Positions 1 through 9,083 of a DNA stretch of 35,869 nt are shown here, piece after piece. The DNA is from an uncultured Bacteroidales bacterium (GTDB taxonomy: Bacteria; Bacteroidota; Bacteroidia; Bacteroidales; UBA932). The translations under genes were made by a program, and so were the position numbers. The stretch lies in NCBI GenBank assembly GCA_945827785.1, contig CALZOR010000014.1:1-35869 (forward strand), in the 5' to 3' direction. Each line of letters opens with the position of its first letter. The first letter of the stretch is position 1. The notes beneath the pieces were generated by a model. It saw nothing but the letters and a program-made list of their open reading frames with translations, was not told the DNA's origin and did no database searches.

Positions 1-1
1 T

Positions 2-340
2 CTGGTGGAGAATGCCTACAGCATATATAATCCTGACGGCACTTTCCCTCGCCTTTCTCTCGGAGGCACGGGCCACGGCGGCGATAACGGTCTTGCCAGC
101 ACATTCTGGATTCGCGACGGCAAATACATCCGTCTCAAATCTGCACAGCTTGGCTATACCTTCCCACGCAAATGGATGTCAAAGGCAAGAATCGAGACTC
201 TCCGGCTCTTCGTCGAGGGACAAAACCTCTTCACCATCGACGGCCTTCCTGAGGGCATCGACCCGGAGTCACCGGGAGTTAACAACGGTTATTATCCACA
301 GCAGCGTCTGCTCATGGGTGGTCTTACAATCACATTCTAA
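2..340 (+). CDS. SusC/RagA TonB-dependent outer-membrane receptor, C-terminal end only
   Basis: The reading frame is open from the window edge, so the gene begins upstream and only about 112 residues are visible. The fragment has the usual end of a SusC barrel: a stretch reading STFWIRDGKYIRLK then LGYTFP, a strand with LFVEGQNLF, and a last strand ending in phenylalanine (LTITF), as is typical of outer-membrane barrels. SusC proteins form the TonB-driven channel that imports glycan oligomers captured at the surface. It lies 15 bases ahead of a SusD gene, which confirms the pairing. The substrate cannot be read from this fragment. Confidence 0.92.
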   Translation: MVENAYSIYNPDGTFPRLSLGGTGHGGDNGLASTFWIRDGKYIRLKSAQLGYTFPRKWMSKARIETLRLFVEGQNLFTIDGLPEGIDPESPGVNNGYYPQQRLLMGGLTITF

Positions 341-348
341 AAGGAGGA
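341..348 (+). promoter_or_regulatory. Strong Shine-Dalgarno site for susD
   Basis: AAGGAGGA directly follows the susC stop and ends about seven bases before the susD ATG. This is close to a perfect anti-16S match, which is uncommon in Bacteroidales, where most genes rely on A-rich leaders. It fixes the susD start at 356 and suggests strong translation of the surface binding protein from the shared mRNA. Confidence 0.7.
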
Positions 349-355
349 CAGCATT

Positions 356-2017
356 ATGAAACATATTTCAAAATTCATCATGGCGGCGGCCCTTTTATGC
401 GGAGTATCATGTACATCCTATCTGGACATGACGCCGACCGACCGCGTTTCCGACAAGGTCCTCTGGAAAACCACAGAGACTGCTGAGTACGGAGTCAATT
501 ACATTTACAGTTATGTGCTCGATATCTATGGCTGGCAATCGACATACGGCTTCATGACAGAGGCCCTGACGGACCAGCTCAAGTACGGCTCATACAATTA
601 TGTCTATACAGGTCTCATCCCAAGTGAGTTCGCTTACGGTGACGATGTCACCATGACGGCAGGATATGTGGATGCCTATATGGGCGTGTGGAGCAGCCTT
701 TACACTGCAATCCGCAAGACCAATCAGGCAATTCGCTATCTTGGAGAATACGGACAGATGTCAGATGAAGACAAGGCCCGTCTGAATGCCGAACTGCGTT
801 TCATGAGGGGCTATATGTATTTCGAGCTCGCAAAACGTTACAAGGAAGTCATAATCTATGATGAAAACCTTGAGGCTATCGTGAAGGACAAGAAACTCTC
901 TGCTGAAGAGGAGTGCTGGGACTTCGTCTATGCTGACCTGAAAGCTGCTGCAGACGTGCTTCCGGCCAAGGCTCAGGCCAATGGCCGTATCAACTGCGGC
1001 ATGGCATGGGCTCTGATTAGCCGTGCGATGCTTTATGCCGGACGTTATGACAAGGTCATAGAGGCTGCCGACAAGGTTGAGGAACTTGGCTACTCGCTTG
1101 AGGCTCAATATGCTGATGCTTATTCCAAGTCAATTTCTGACGGCAACAAAGAAGCCATCCTTCAGTATGTATTCAGCCGTGCAGATAACGTTACCCACAG
1201 CTTCGACTACTATTACACTCCAGGCGGGGATTATTATGCCCTCGGAGAGGCTGGTGGCGGATATGCAACCCCGACTCAGGAAATGGTCGAGTCTTACGAA
1301 CTTGCAACAGGTGGATTCCCGGACTGGACTCAGTGGCACGGCACTACCACCGCTACACCTCCTTATGCACAGCTTGAGCCTCGTTTCCAGGCATCCATCC
1401 TCTACAATGGAGCCGCATGGAAGGACCGCACCATCGAGCCTTTCATCGGAGGAACTGACGGATTCTGCCAGTGGAATCTCGAGCAGGAGCCGAAAGGACG
1501 CACTACCACTGGATATTACCTTCGCAAAGGTGTGGACGAGTCTCACAATGTCATCACTGAGCCGGGCAGCGTTCAGCCTCTTACCATCATCCGCTTTGCA
1601 GAGGTGCTTCTGAACAAGGCTGAGGCATGCTACCGCACAGGCAAGGAGGCAGATGCCAATGCAGTTGTCAAGCAGATCAGACAGAGAGTTGGTCTTAATT
1701 ACTCAAACAAATCCGGAGCGGAACTCTGGGCAGCCATCCGTCAGGAAAGGAAGGTCGAGTTTGCTTACGAGGGCCTTCAGTATTGGGACCTACGTCGCTG
1801 GGGAGTTGCTTCCAAGGCATATCCTGAAGGACTTTGCGGGTACAAACAGCATGGCCTGAAGATTACGAAAGATGCTTCGACCGGTGAGTTTACATATGAG
1901 TATGTAAGTGTCGATGACAAGAACAGGAACTATCCTCAGAGACTTGACCGTTTCCCTCTGCCGGAGTCTGAACTCAGCAGCAACGGTGCAATCAGCCAGT
2001 TCCCTGAATGGAAATAA
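356..2017 (+). CDS. SusD/RagB family outer-membrane glycan-binding lipoprotein
   Basis: A 553-residue protein, the normal size for SusD. Residues 1-18 are a lipoprotein signal peptide and Cys19 is the lipidated residue (GVSC, then TSYLDMTPTD, the usual SusD opening). The middle has the TPR-like helices of the family (AELRFMRGYMYFELAKRY). The C-terminal part has the conserved IIRFAEVLLNKAEA and IRQERKVEFAYEG segments, followed by WDLRRWG. SusD proteins lid the SusC channel and bind the glycan at the cell surface. It pairs with the upstream SusC. It is not similar enough to characterised starch, mucin or glycan-specific SusD proteins for me to name a ligand. Confidence 0.95.
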   Translation: MKHISKFIMAAALLCGVSCTSYLDMTPTDRVSDKVLWKTTETAEYGVNYIYSYVLDIYGWQSTYGFMTEALTDQLKYGSYNYVYTGLIPSEFAYGDDVTMTAGYVDAYMGVWSSLYTAIRKTNQAIRYLGEYGQMSDEDKARLNAELRFMRGYMYFELAKRYKEVIIYDENLEAIVKDKKLSAEEECWDFVYADLKAAADVLPAKAQANGRINCGMAWALISRAMLYAGRYDKVIEAADKVEELGYSLEAQYADAYSKSISDGNKEAILQYVFSRADNVTHSFDYYYTPGGDYYALGEAGGGYATPTQEMVESYELATGGFPDWTQWHGTTTATPPYAQLEPRFQASILYNGAAWKDRTIEPFIGGTDGFCQWNLEQEPKGRTTTGYYLRKGVDESHNVITEPGSVQPLTIIRFAEVLLNKAEACYRTGKEADANAVVKQIRQRVGLNYSNKSGAELWAAIRQERKVEFAYEGLQYWDLRRWGVASKAYPEGLCGYKQHGLKITKDASTGEFTYEYVSVDDKNRNYPQRLDRFPLPESELSSNGAISQFPEWK

Positions 2018-2020
2018 ATT

Positions 2021-3769
2021 ATGAGAATCATGAAGAAACATATATTAGCTATACTTGTTGCGGCACTCTCGCTTGCAAGCTCGTGCCACAAACCGGAATA
2101 TGTACTTTCAACGGCTGACCGTCAGGGATTTACATCCATCTCTGCCTATTTCACTTCAGGTCAGTATGATGGATCTGTCCTTGCAAGGCTTGATGTGACA
2201 CAGGAGATGCTTGAAAGCGGCATCCTGTGCATCCCGGTTCCTTATTATTACCCTGAAGAGTCTGACGACAGCAGCACTCCGATGATGGCTATGTCCAAGG
2301 TTAGAATCAGGGCGGAACTTGACAACAATTGCAGCATAGACCCGCCTCTGTCCATTCTGGACCTGAATGAAATGACAAAAATCAGATATACCGACTCCAA
2401 AGGAAAGGTATATAATCTGGAGCTTTACGGTAAGATGAAAAAGTCGGACAAGGCTTCCATCATGGGCATGTCCATCACCGGACCTAACTGCGGCACCTTC
2501 GATGCATTCGTGGATAATGAAAACAGAATCCTTTATCTCTATACTACAGACGACCTTTCTGACTGTACGATTTCGGTGGATGTCTCTGCTCATGCAAGCG
2601 TGAAGACTGATGGTACAGTTGCACGTAATTACAATGAAAGTCAGGATGTTGTGATTGCATCTCATTCCGGGAAGGAATATACATACAAAACACAGAAGGC
2701 AATCCCTACCAAGATTGCTCATGGATTCAACAAGACATCAGTCCGCCAGCTCTTCAATTTCGAGCCTGCAAGCCGTCTCGGCACTCCGGCTTATATAGCT
2801 GCAACCAATCCATCCATTGCTTCAATCGGTGGTTACCTTGTAGTATGCATGGGTGACGGCTCGACTCCGATTTATCTTGACGGCCAGACAGGTGCAAAGA
2901 AGGGAGAAATCGTACTCGGCAGTGCCCAGCCTGGTTCCATTGCAAGTGATGAGGCTGGCAATATGTTGATCTGCAATCATATCGCGGATGATCCATATGC
3001 AGGTACACTCAGCATCTACAAGACTTCTTCCGTCTCTGAGGCTCCGGTGTTGTTCTATGAGTATGATTCTCAGACCATTCTTCCTCGAGGTGGAAAGATG
3101 GAAGTGAGTGGTAATTTGAATTCAGACGCTATGATTACCATCCTCTTTGAAGGAATCGCAGGAATAACTACCTCTTCTTCATTCATTTCCATCCAGGTCA
3201 AGGACGGTGCCGTTGCAAGCGTTCAGGAATATGACCTTGCTGGACTTGGCTTGAGCTGGGGCCACGCTCCGGTGAATGCAGGAGTGGTCACCCCTGCTTC
3301 CGGAAACGGAGATATGGGATGGTATTTTGGAGCATATTCCGGTATGAGTGGCGGTCCTGAATTGGACTGGATTAAAAAGGATCTCAGCCTTGGTTCCAAT
3401 ATGCCGACTTCCAACGGCTCCGGTTGGGCATGGAATGCCAACCAGATCGATTGCAAGTCCTACAACAATGCACAATATCTGGCTTTGCTGGTACTGAGTC
3501 ATTTCCCGGCCTGGGGCGTCGCTCCTACACTGTATGTTTACGATGTGACAGACACTTCCGGTTTGAAGGGCGAGTTTGATTCCTGCGATGCCCTTGTCAT
3601 GCAGACGGAGATTGAATGGTTCCAGCAGACTAATGCTGATGATACTAATTCCTGCGGTGATGTCGTGATAGTGCCTTCTGCTGATGGCTACAAGGTGTTC
3701 ATCTACTACTTTGACCAGTATGCAGGAGCAATCGGAGGCTTTGTTGCAGATTGCATTAAAAGAGATTAG
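2021..3769 (+). CDS. DUF5018-like surface lipoprotein, candidate glycan-binding protein
   Basis: A lipoprotein of 582 residues if the ATG at 2021 is used, or 579 from the in-frame ATG at 2030; the second gives a more usual start (MKKHILAILV) before the lipobox Cys (LASSC). The mature protein begins near STADRQGFTSISAYF, which resembles the DUF5018-type lipoproteins found after SusCD pairs; this is from memory and unverified. Residues about 245-580 look like repeated beta blades (GGYLVVCMGDG, GQTGAKKGEI, NMLICNH). This half is clearly related to the C-terminal half of the BACON lipoprotein at 7462-9036. Its position, where SusE/F-like or SGBP proteins usually sit, suggests ligand binding at the surface. 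No catalytic motif is seen. Confidence 0.72.
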   Translation: MRIMKKHILAILVAALSLASSCHKPEYVLSTADRQGFTSISAYFTSGQYDGSVLARLDVTQEMLESGILCIPVPYYYPEESDDSSTPMMAMSKVRIRAELDNNCSIDPPLSILDLNEMTKIRYTDSKGKVYNLELYGKMKKSDKASIMGMSITGPNCGTFDAFVDNENRILYLYTTDDLSDCTISVDVSAHASVKTDGTVARNYNESQDVVIASHSGKEYTYKTQKAIPTKIAHGFNKTSVRQLFNFEPASRLGTPAYIAATNPSIASIGGYLVVCMGDGSTPIYLDGQTGAKKGEIVLGSAQPGSIASDEAGNMLICNHIADDPYAGTLSIYKTSSVSEAPVLFYEYDSQTILPRGGKMEVSGNLNSDAMITILFEGIAGITTSSSFISIQVKDGAVASVQEYDLAGLGLSWGHAPVNAGVVTPASGNGDMGWYFGAYSGMSGGPELDWIKKDLSLGSNMPTSNGSGWAWNANQIDCKSYNNAQYLALLVLSHFPAWGVAPTLYVYDVTDTSGLKGEFDSCDALVMQTEIEWFQQTNADDTNSCGDVVIVPSADGYKVFIYYFDQYAGAIGGFVADCIKRD

Positions 3770-3775
3770 GTTAAT

Positions 3776-4819
3776 ATGCGTAGAATGTTTATAATGATGG
3801 CTTTCCTTGCTGCCGGGACATTCCTGGCAGCAGGATGCACATCACAGAAGGCTGAAATGCCTGCCTGGCCTTGGCAGGAGGAAGAGGAACCCGCTCCGGA
3901 GCCGGAACCAGAGCCGGAAGGCGAATGGAGCGATGTAAGTTCTGACTATGACGATCTTCCATCTTATATCCGTGTTATGAAATCTCCTTTGGTACTTCAG
4001 GGAAAGCCGGCTGCAGCATTTGTTGCAATAGCTGACATGTCGAAGGCAAGCCTTGACCTCTGGTGCATAAACGACCCTAAGCTAGAAGGCTGCGATGAGC
4101 GTTTCAAAACTCCTTCAAAAGTATATGAAGAGACCTCTGCTGCAATCATCACCAATGGCGGATATTTCTATGCCGACTGGTCAGCTCCGAAATTCTACAG
4201 TATGAGTCTTGCTGTACGTCAGGGACAGATTCTGTCGCAGAACGTCAACTATGCTTCTGAAGACTGGAAGACTATCTACTATCCCACACGTGCTGCTCTT
4301 CTGTTGGGAAAAGACGGCAAAGCATATTCCTGCTGGACCTATTTCAGCAATGCCGACGGAAAGACCTATGTCTATCCTCAGCCAGCAGAAAACAGCTGGA
4401 AATCAAAGCCTTTGCAGACTCCTTCGGCGACTTTCCCGGAGGGCGCCTCAGAGCTTGATGCCCAGTGGGGAATCGGTGGCGGTCCTGTTCTTCTGAAAGA
4501 TGGGAAAGTCGTGAACAGCTACGAAGCTGAACTCTTCCTTTCAGATGTGGGGTGTACGGCGAACAATCCGCGCACTGCAGCGGGCGTGACTGCTGACGGT
4601 CATCTTGTGCTTTTTGTTTGCGAGGGCCGCAATATGACTGAAGGCGTGGCAGGATTCACAACAGCTGAAGTGGCTGCTATTATGAAGGACCTTGGCTGCG
4701 TCGATGCCATCAATCTTGACGGAGGCGGCTCAAGCTGCATGCTCGTATGCGGAAAGGAAACAATAAAGGTATCTGACGGGGAACAGCGCCCTGTTGCCTG
4801 CACAATAATGTTGAAATAA
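3776..4819 (+). CDS. Phosphodiester glycosidase (NAGPA-domain) lipoprotein
   Basis: A 347-residue lipoprotein with lipidated Cys21 (LAAGC). A proline/glutamate linker at residues 28-49 (MPAWPW, EEEEP, then EP repeats) leads to a NAGPA-type domain at about 75-347. Family motifs are present: NGGYF at 127-131, GGGP at 234-237, NNPRTA at 263-268 and NLDGGGSS at 313-320. The family includes the lysosomal uncovering enzyme, which removes GlcNAc from GlcNAc-phosphodiesters, and many bacterial exopolysaccharide enzymes. The likely role is cleavage of a sugar phosphodiester or a related linkage outside the outer membrane. The exact bond is not readable. It sits between the SusD module and a hydrolase that carries the same linker. 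Confidence 0.85.
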   Translation: MRRMFIMMAFLAAGTFLAAGCTSQKAEMPAWPWQEEEEPAPEPEPEPEGEWSDVSSDYDDLPSYIRVMKSPLVLQGKPAAAFVAIADMSKASLDLWCINDPKLEGCDERFKTPSKVYEETSAAIITNGGYFYADWSAPKFYSMSLAVRQGQILSQNVNYASEDWKTIYYPTRAALLLGKDGKAYSCWTYFSNADGKTYVYPQPAENSWKSKPLQTPSATFPEGASELDAQWGIGGGPVLLKDGKVVNSYEAELFLSDVGCTANNPRTAAGVTADGHLVLFVCEGRNMTEGVAGFTTAEVAAIMKDLGCVDAINLDGGGSSCMLVCGKETIKVSDGEQRPVACTIMLK

Positions 4820-4821
4820 TC

Positions 4822-6240
4822 ATGCATAGACTGAAATTCATATCAATCACGTTCATATTTATTATGTTCGCTTTTTCATGCACGCCGGAAGCTGTGATGC
4901 CTGACTGGCCTTGGCATGAGGAAGAAGAACCGGCTCCGGAACCAGAACCAGAGCCTGAACCAGATCCTCAGCCAGGACAAAAGGGCAAGAACCGTTATGT
5001 CTGGATCAGCTGCGAGGGCAATTGGGAAGAATATGCCAACGATCAGGCTATGATAATCAGTGAGATAGCCAAAATGAAAGAGTGCGGATTCACCGACCTT
5101 GTCGTGGATGTCCGCCCTACCAACGGAGGAGTCCTTTTCAAATCTTCCCATGCTCAGCCTCAGACCAGAATGGATTGCTGGACTAAGAACGGCTACGAAT
5201 TCATAAACAGAACAGCAGATTTCGACTATCTGCAAACATTTGTGGATGAAGGACATAAACAGGGCCTGAGAATCCACGCCGTGATGAACACCTTCGTCGG
5301 CGGGTGCCTTTGCCCTTATGGCCTTGGCAGTGATGGCATGCTGTTTACCGACCCCTCAAAGAAGGAATGGGCATCGGTGGTGAATACTGCAGAGGGTCTG
5401 AAGAATACAATGGATCTGCTCGACGATAGTGTCGATTACGGAGCAAAGTTCCTGTCACCGATTAATCCTGACGCTCAGGCTTTTGTGCTCGGCATAATTG
5501 AAGACCTTGCAAAATATGACATTGACGGAATCATACTTGACCGCTGCCGTTTTGACGACTACAGCCTTCAGAGTGATTTCTCTGATTTGATGAAGGCCGG
5601 CTTTGAAGAGTATCTCGGACAGACTATATCTGACTGGCCGGGAGCAGTGATGTCAGCCGGACAGGAAGAACTTAAAAAGCCTGTGAGCGACATGACAAAG
5701 AAATGGCTTGAATTCAGGGCGAAGGTCATTCATGACTTTGTGATGAAAGCTTCTGACAAGGTTCATTCCATCAATCCTAAGATTAAATTCGGATGCTATG
5801 TTGGAGGTTGGTATTCAAGCTACTACTATTCAGGCGTCAATTGGGCAAGTCCGAAATACGACCCGAAGGCGGACGGTTATTACTGGGCTGGAAGCAATTA
5901 CAAGGATTTCGGATACGCCGACCACTGCGACTATATGTTCATCGGTGCTTACGCCTCATCTTCAAGCATTTATGGAAGTGGTGAGTGGACGATGCAGGGC
6001 TTCTGCAAGCAGGCGGCCGAACTTTTTATGGATGATGTCCCTTTTGCCGGAGGTCCTGACATCGGAAACGGAAGCGGATTCGAGAACGGCGGAAAAGGCT
6101 CGCTCATGCCTGACATCGTCGATGCCTGCATCAATTCCAGCACTGACGGAATGTTTTTCTTCGACCTTTGCCATATCCGCATGTATGACTACTGGAAAGA
6201 TATAAAGAAGGCTTTTGACAAATATTTGGAAACAATATAA
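4822..6240 (+). CDS. GHL10/DUF187-like glycoside hydrolase lipoprotein
   Basis: A 472-residue lipoprotein (lipobox FAFSC, Cys20) with a linker at 26-52 nearly identical to that of the preceding gene. From about residue 58 it has a TIM-barrel hydrolase fold of the GHL10 type: RYVWISCEGNW, then TDLVVDVRPTNG, LRIHAVMNTF and FLSPINPDAQAFVLGIIEDL. The strand-4 motif at 237-247 (IILDRCRFDDY) carries acidic residues placed where these proteins have their catalytic or substrate-binding acids. Related proteins are predicted endo-acting hydrolases, but few have a known substrate. Two bases separate it from the NAGPA gene, and it probably attacks the same glycan at the cell surface. Confidence 0.8.
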   Translation: MHRLKFISITFIFIMFAFSCTPEAVMPDWPWHEEEEPAPEPEPEPEPDPQPGQKGKNRYVWISCEGNWEEYANDQAMIISEIAKMKECGFTDLVVDVRPTNGGVLFKSSHAQPQTRMDCWTKNGYEFINRTADFDYLQTFVDEGHKQGLRIHAVMNTFVGGCLCPYGLGSDGMLFTDPSKKEWASVVNTAEGLKNTMDLLDDSVDYGAKFLSPINPDAQAFVLGIIEDLAKYDIDGIILDRCRFDDYSLQSDFSDLMKAGFEEYLGQTISDWPGAVMSAGQEELKKPVSDMTKKWLEFRAKVIHDFVMKASDKVHSINPKIKFGCYVGGWYSSYYYSGVNWASPKYDPKADGYYWAGSNYKDFGYADHCDYMFIGAYASSSSIYGSGEWTMQGFCKQAAELFMDDVPFAGGPDIGNGSGFENGGKGSLMPDIVDACINSSTDGMFFFDLCHIRMYDYWKDIKKAFDKYLETI

Positions 6241-6242
6241 TT

Positions 6243-7427
6243 ATGAAAACCCAAGACTTCAAATCATTGGCAGGTCAGTACAAAAGTGAACTGCTTGACA
6301 ATGTGCTCCCATTCTGGTTGGAAAAATCCCAGGACAAGGAATTCGGAGGTTATTTCTCCTGTCTGAACAGAGATGGAAGTGTCTATGACACTGACAAATT
6401 CATCTGGCTTCAGGGAAGGGAAGTCTGGATGTTCGCCATGCTCTACAATTCTTTTGAGAAACGTCCTGAGTGGCTCCAGGCAGCCATCCAGGGAGCGGAA
6501 TTCCTAAAGAAATATGGTCACGACGGCAATTACGACTTCTATTTTTCCCTTACCCGTGAGGGAAAGCCTCTCGTTCAGCCCTACAACATTTTCTCCAACA
6601 CATTCGCCTGCATGGCATTTGCTCAATTGGCAAAGGCAACCGGTAATCCGGAATATGCGGAAATAGCACGCAAGACATTCAACCGTATTCTTGAGCGTCG
6701 TTCCAATCCTAAGGGTCAGTGGCTCAAAGCATATCCGGGTACCCGTCCTATGAAGGATTTTGCCCTTCCCATGATAATATGCAACATGGCCCTCGAGGTT
6801 GAGGATATCATCAATGACCCGGCCCTCATCGAGAGAACCATCGACGAAAGCGTACACGAAATCGTGGATGTGTTCTGGCAGCCGGAACTCGGAGTAATCC
6901 TTGAGAATCTTGCTCCTGACGGAAGCATGATCGATTGTTTCGAAGGCCGCAAGGTCAATCCTGGACATGACCTCGAAGCAATGTGGTTCCTCATGAACAT
7001 TGGCATTCGCAGAAATGACAAAGCCTTGATACAGAAGGCTGTGGAGATTTCTCTCAGCGTCATCGACTATGGCTGGGACAAAGAGTATGGCGGCATTTTC
7101 TATTTCATGGACCGCAAGGGCTATCCTACTCAGGAACTCGAATGGGACCAGAAACTCTGGTGGGTACATCTTGAATCCGCCATTGCGATGATCAAGGGAT
7201 ATCAGCTCACAGGAAACGAGAAATGTCTGGACTGGTTCCTAAAGCTGCACGACTACCTTTGGACTCATTTCAAGGATGCTGAATATCCTGAGTGGTACGG
7301 CTATCTCAACCGTAGGGGAGAGGTCCTCCTTCCTCTGAAGGGTGGTAAATGGAAGGGATGTTTCCATGTGCCACGTGCTCTATATCAGATATATATGATT
7401 CTTGAGGAATTATCTGAAAGAAATTAA
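6243..7427 (+). CDS. N-acylglucosamine 2-epimerase (AGE/RnBP family)
   Basis: A 394-residue protein with no signal peptide, so cytoplasmic, of the usual length for AGE enzymes. It has the (alpha/alpha)6-barrel motifs of the family: WLQGREVWMFA with Arg59, GHDLEAMWFL with His242, LWWVHLESA with His309, and CFHVPRALYQ with His375. These are the arginine and histidines of the active site in AGE and related epimerases. The expected reaction is interconversion of N-acetylglucosamine and N-acetylmannosamine, although cellobiose/mannobiose 2-epimerases share the fold. Two bases downstream of the hydrolase gene, it is the only cytoplasmic enzyme of the locus and points to an amino-sugar product being imported. 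Confidence 0.88.
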   Translation: MKTQDFKSLAGQYKSELLDNVLPFWLEKSQDKEFGGYFSCLNRDGSVYDTDKFIWLQGREVWMFAMLYNSFEKRPEWLQAAIQGAEFLKKYGHDGNYDFYFSLTREGKPLVQPYNIFSNTFACMAFAQLAKATGNPEYAEIARKTFNRILERRSNPKGQWLKAYPGTRPMKDFALPMIICNMALEVEDIINDPALIERTIDESVHEIVDVFWQPELGVILENLAPDGSMIDCFEGRKVNPGHDLEAMWFLMNIGIRRNDKALIQKAVEISLSVIDYGWDKEYGGIFYFMDRKGYPTQELEWDQKLWWVHLESAIAMIKGYQLTGNEKCLDWFLKLHDYLWTHFKDAEYPEWYGYLNRRGEVLLPLKGGKWKGCFHVPRALYQIYMILEELSERN

Positions 7428-7461
7428 AACTATATTTATTAACTTCATAAATTCATTCATT

Positions 7462-9036
7462 ATGAAAAAATTAGCTTTATTTGTTTCGCTTGCAATCATG
7501 GCGATTGCCTGCACACAGAAGGAAATTGTTCCTGAGATTACATGTGAAGTGGACAAAGTCGCTGTTCCTGTCAATGGTACTCTTGATGAGGATATCTTTG
7601 TTTCATTCACTTCCAATGTACCATGGAAGGCTTCCATCAAAGAGAGTGTTGACTGGTGTAAAGTTTCTCCTGCAGAAGGAGAGGCTGGTGAGGGAAAGGT
7701 CAAACTCATCATTGCCGAGACCAAGGAACTTGATGCCAGAACTGCAACCTTGATTCTTTCTGCAAACACTGCTTTCAAGGAGATTGCCATCGTTCAGGGA
7801 CAGGTCGATGCATTTGAACTTGCTGCCACCGAGGCAGAGGTAGGAGCTGAAGGCGCTTCAATTGAAATCAAGGCCATGACCAATGTTGACTGGACAGTAA
7901 CCATCCCGTCTGATTGTGACTGGGTGAAACTTGCTGACAGCAAGGCTTACGGTGAGCAGGTCAAGACAGTTGTCGTTTCGGCTTACGAGGCACTTGACGA
8001 GGAGCGAGAAGTTACCCTCGCAATCAAAGCTGCCAACGGTGCTGAGGCTGAATTCTATATCCATCAGGTAAGTCCGACAAGCACCATTTGGTATCAGAAT
8101 GTAACAGCTTATGCTGACTATACTTCAGGACCAAAGGTAAAGCTTGCACAATATGGTGATAAGCTCCTCCTTTTGAATGGTTCAAAAGTTCTTGTAATTG
8201 ACCCACTTACAGGCCAAGAAGTTAGCAAGATAGATATCCCAGGCGGCCTTGAAATGCAGAGCTTGTGTGTTGATGAAGGAAATCATGTCCTGATTGCAAC
8301 TGATGCAAATTATGGTGAAACCGTGAAGGTTTATCGTGTGGATGATATCAATAATCCTGTTCCTACAGAATATATCAGCTATGATGTAGCCAACTATTAT
8401 GGTACAGATGCCGGAAACATCCGAGTTAAAGGTGACATTACCAAGGATGCCGTGATTACTGCCTGTGTTTCTGACGGTGCCGGTGGAGCTATGCTTGCCT
8501 GGAAGGTTGTTGCAGGTGAACTCAGTACTTGGTATTATTCTAACGTTCCTTATGCTGCAAGCCTTGTTGCATATTGCTGTGCAGTTCCTGTAGGCAAGAC
8601 ATTTGAGGATGGCTTCCTTTACATCGGTTATGCTGGTGATTACAACCTCTATTATCTTGCAAACTTTGTTGCTAACAGCACAGGAAATTCATGGGTAAAT
8701 ACTTACACTACAGGTAGTACATGGATGGAGAACTACAACTGTATCGCTACTGCTGACTGGAAAGGAAAGAAGTATGCTGCTATCGTGAAGGGATGTCATT
8801 TCAATTATGATGCAACAGATGTAGTGCTTTTGGACATCACCAATCCTGCGGAAGCGAAGGAAGTTTATGCAATAGATTGTGATGGAATGGTCAATAGGTC
8901 TGAGGACTGGGCAAATCTTGACTGGACTGATGCCGGAGCGCATTCGGATGTCCTCCTTGTTCCAACTGACGATGCCCTTCTGATCTACTATGTAGATGCA
9001 AACTTCAATCTAATCGGTTGCACCCAGTATAAATAA
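7462..9036 (+). CDS. BACON-domain surface lipoprotein with DUF5018-like C-terminal domain
   Basis: The start was set at the ATG at 7462, giving MKKLALFVSL and lipobox Cys17 (AIAC); a longer frame from 7402 would begin inside the epimerase gene and lacks a signal peptide start. The mature 524-residue protein has two BACON-like domains (about 25-110 and 113-205, each with the W-C/V-K and final I-x-Q pattern). A domain of about 310 residues follows and shares its pattern with the C-terminal half of the 2021-3769 lipoprotein: GQEVSKIDIPGG, VLIATDAN, and an end block of VLLVPTDDALLIYYV. BACON modules often bind or space surface glycan proteins. It is the last gene before the terminator. Confidence 0.82.
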   Translation: MKKLALFVSLAIMAIACTQKEIVPEITCEVDKVAVPVNGTLDEDIFVSFTSNVPWKASIKESVDWCKVSPAEGEAGEGKVKLIIAETKELDARTATLILSANTAFKEIAIVQGQVDAFELAATEAEVGAEGASIEIKAMTNVDWTVTIPSDCDWVKLADSKAYGEQVKTVVVSAYEALDEEREVTLAIKAANGAEAEFYIHQVSPTSTIWYQNVTAYADYTSGPKVKLAQYGDKLLLLNGSKVLVIDPLTGQEVSKIDIPGGLEMQSLCVDEGNHVLIATDANYGETVKVYRVDDINNPVPTEYISYDVANYYGTDAGNIRVKGDITKDAVITACVSDGAGGAMLAWKVVAGELSTWYYSNVPYAASLVAYCCAVPVGKTFEDGFLYIGYAGDYNLYYLANFVANSTGNSWVNTYTTGSTWMENYNCIATADWKGKKYAAIVKGCHFNYDATDVVLLDITNPAEAKEVYAIDCDGMVNRSEDWANLDWTDAGAHSDVLLVPTDDALLIYYVDANFNLIGCTQYK

Positions 9037-9053
9037 TCATACTGCAATTCATG

Positions 9054-9083
9054 AAAAAGCCCGGCAATGCCGGGCTTTTTTTT
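9054..9083. terminator. Bidirectional rho-independent terminator after the polysaccharide locus
   Basis: A seven-pair GC stem (GCCCGGC at 59-65 with GCCGGGC at 69-75 of this kilobase) closes on an AAT loop. It is flanked by five A on the left and eight T on the right, so it works on the plus strand after the BACON gene and on the minus strand after the PHP gene that ends at 9131. Confidence 0.93.

Noticed and set aside
6504..7169. A 221-codon open frame antisense to the epimerase gene
   Set aside because: The sense frame has full AGE motifs; the antisense product has unusual composition and no family resemblance.
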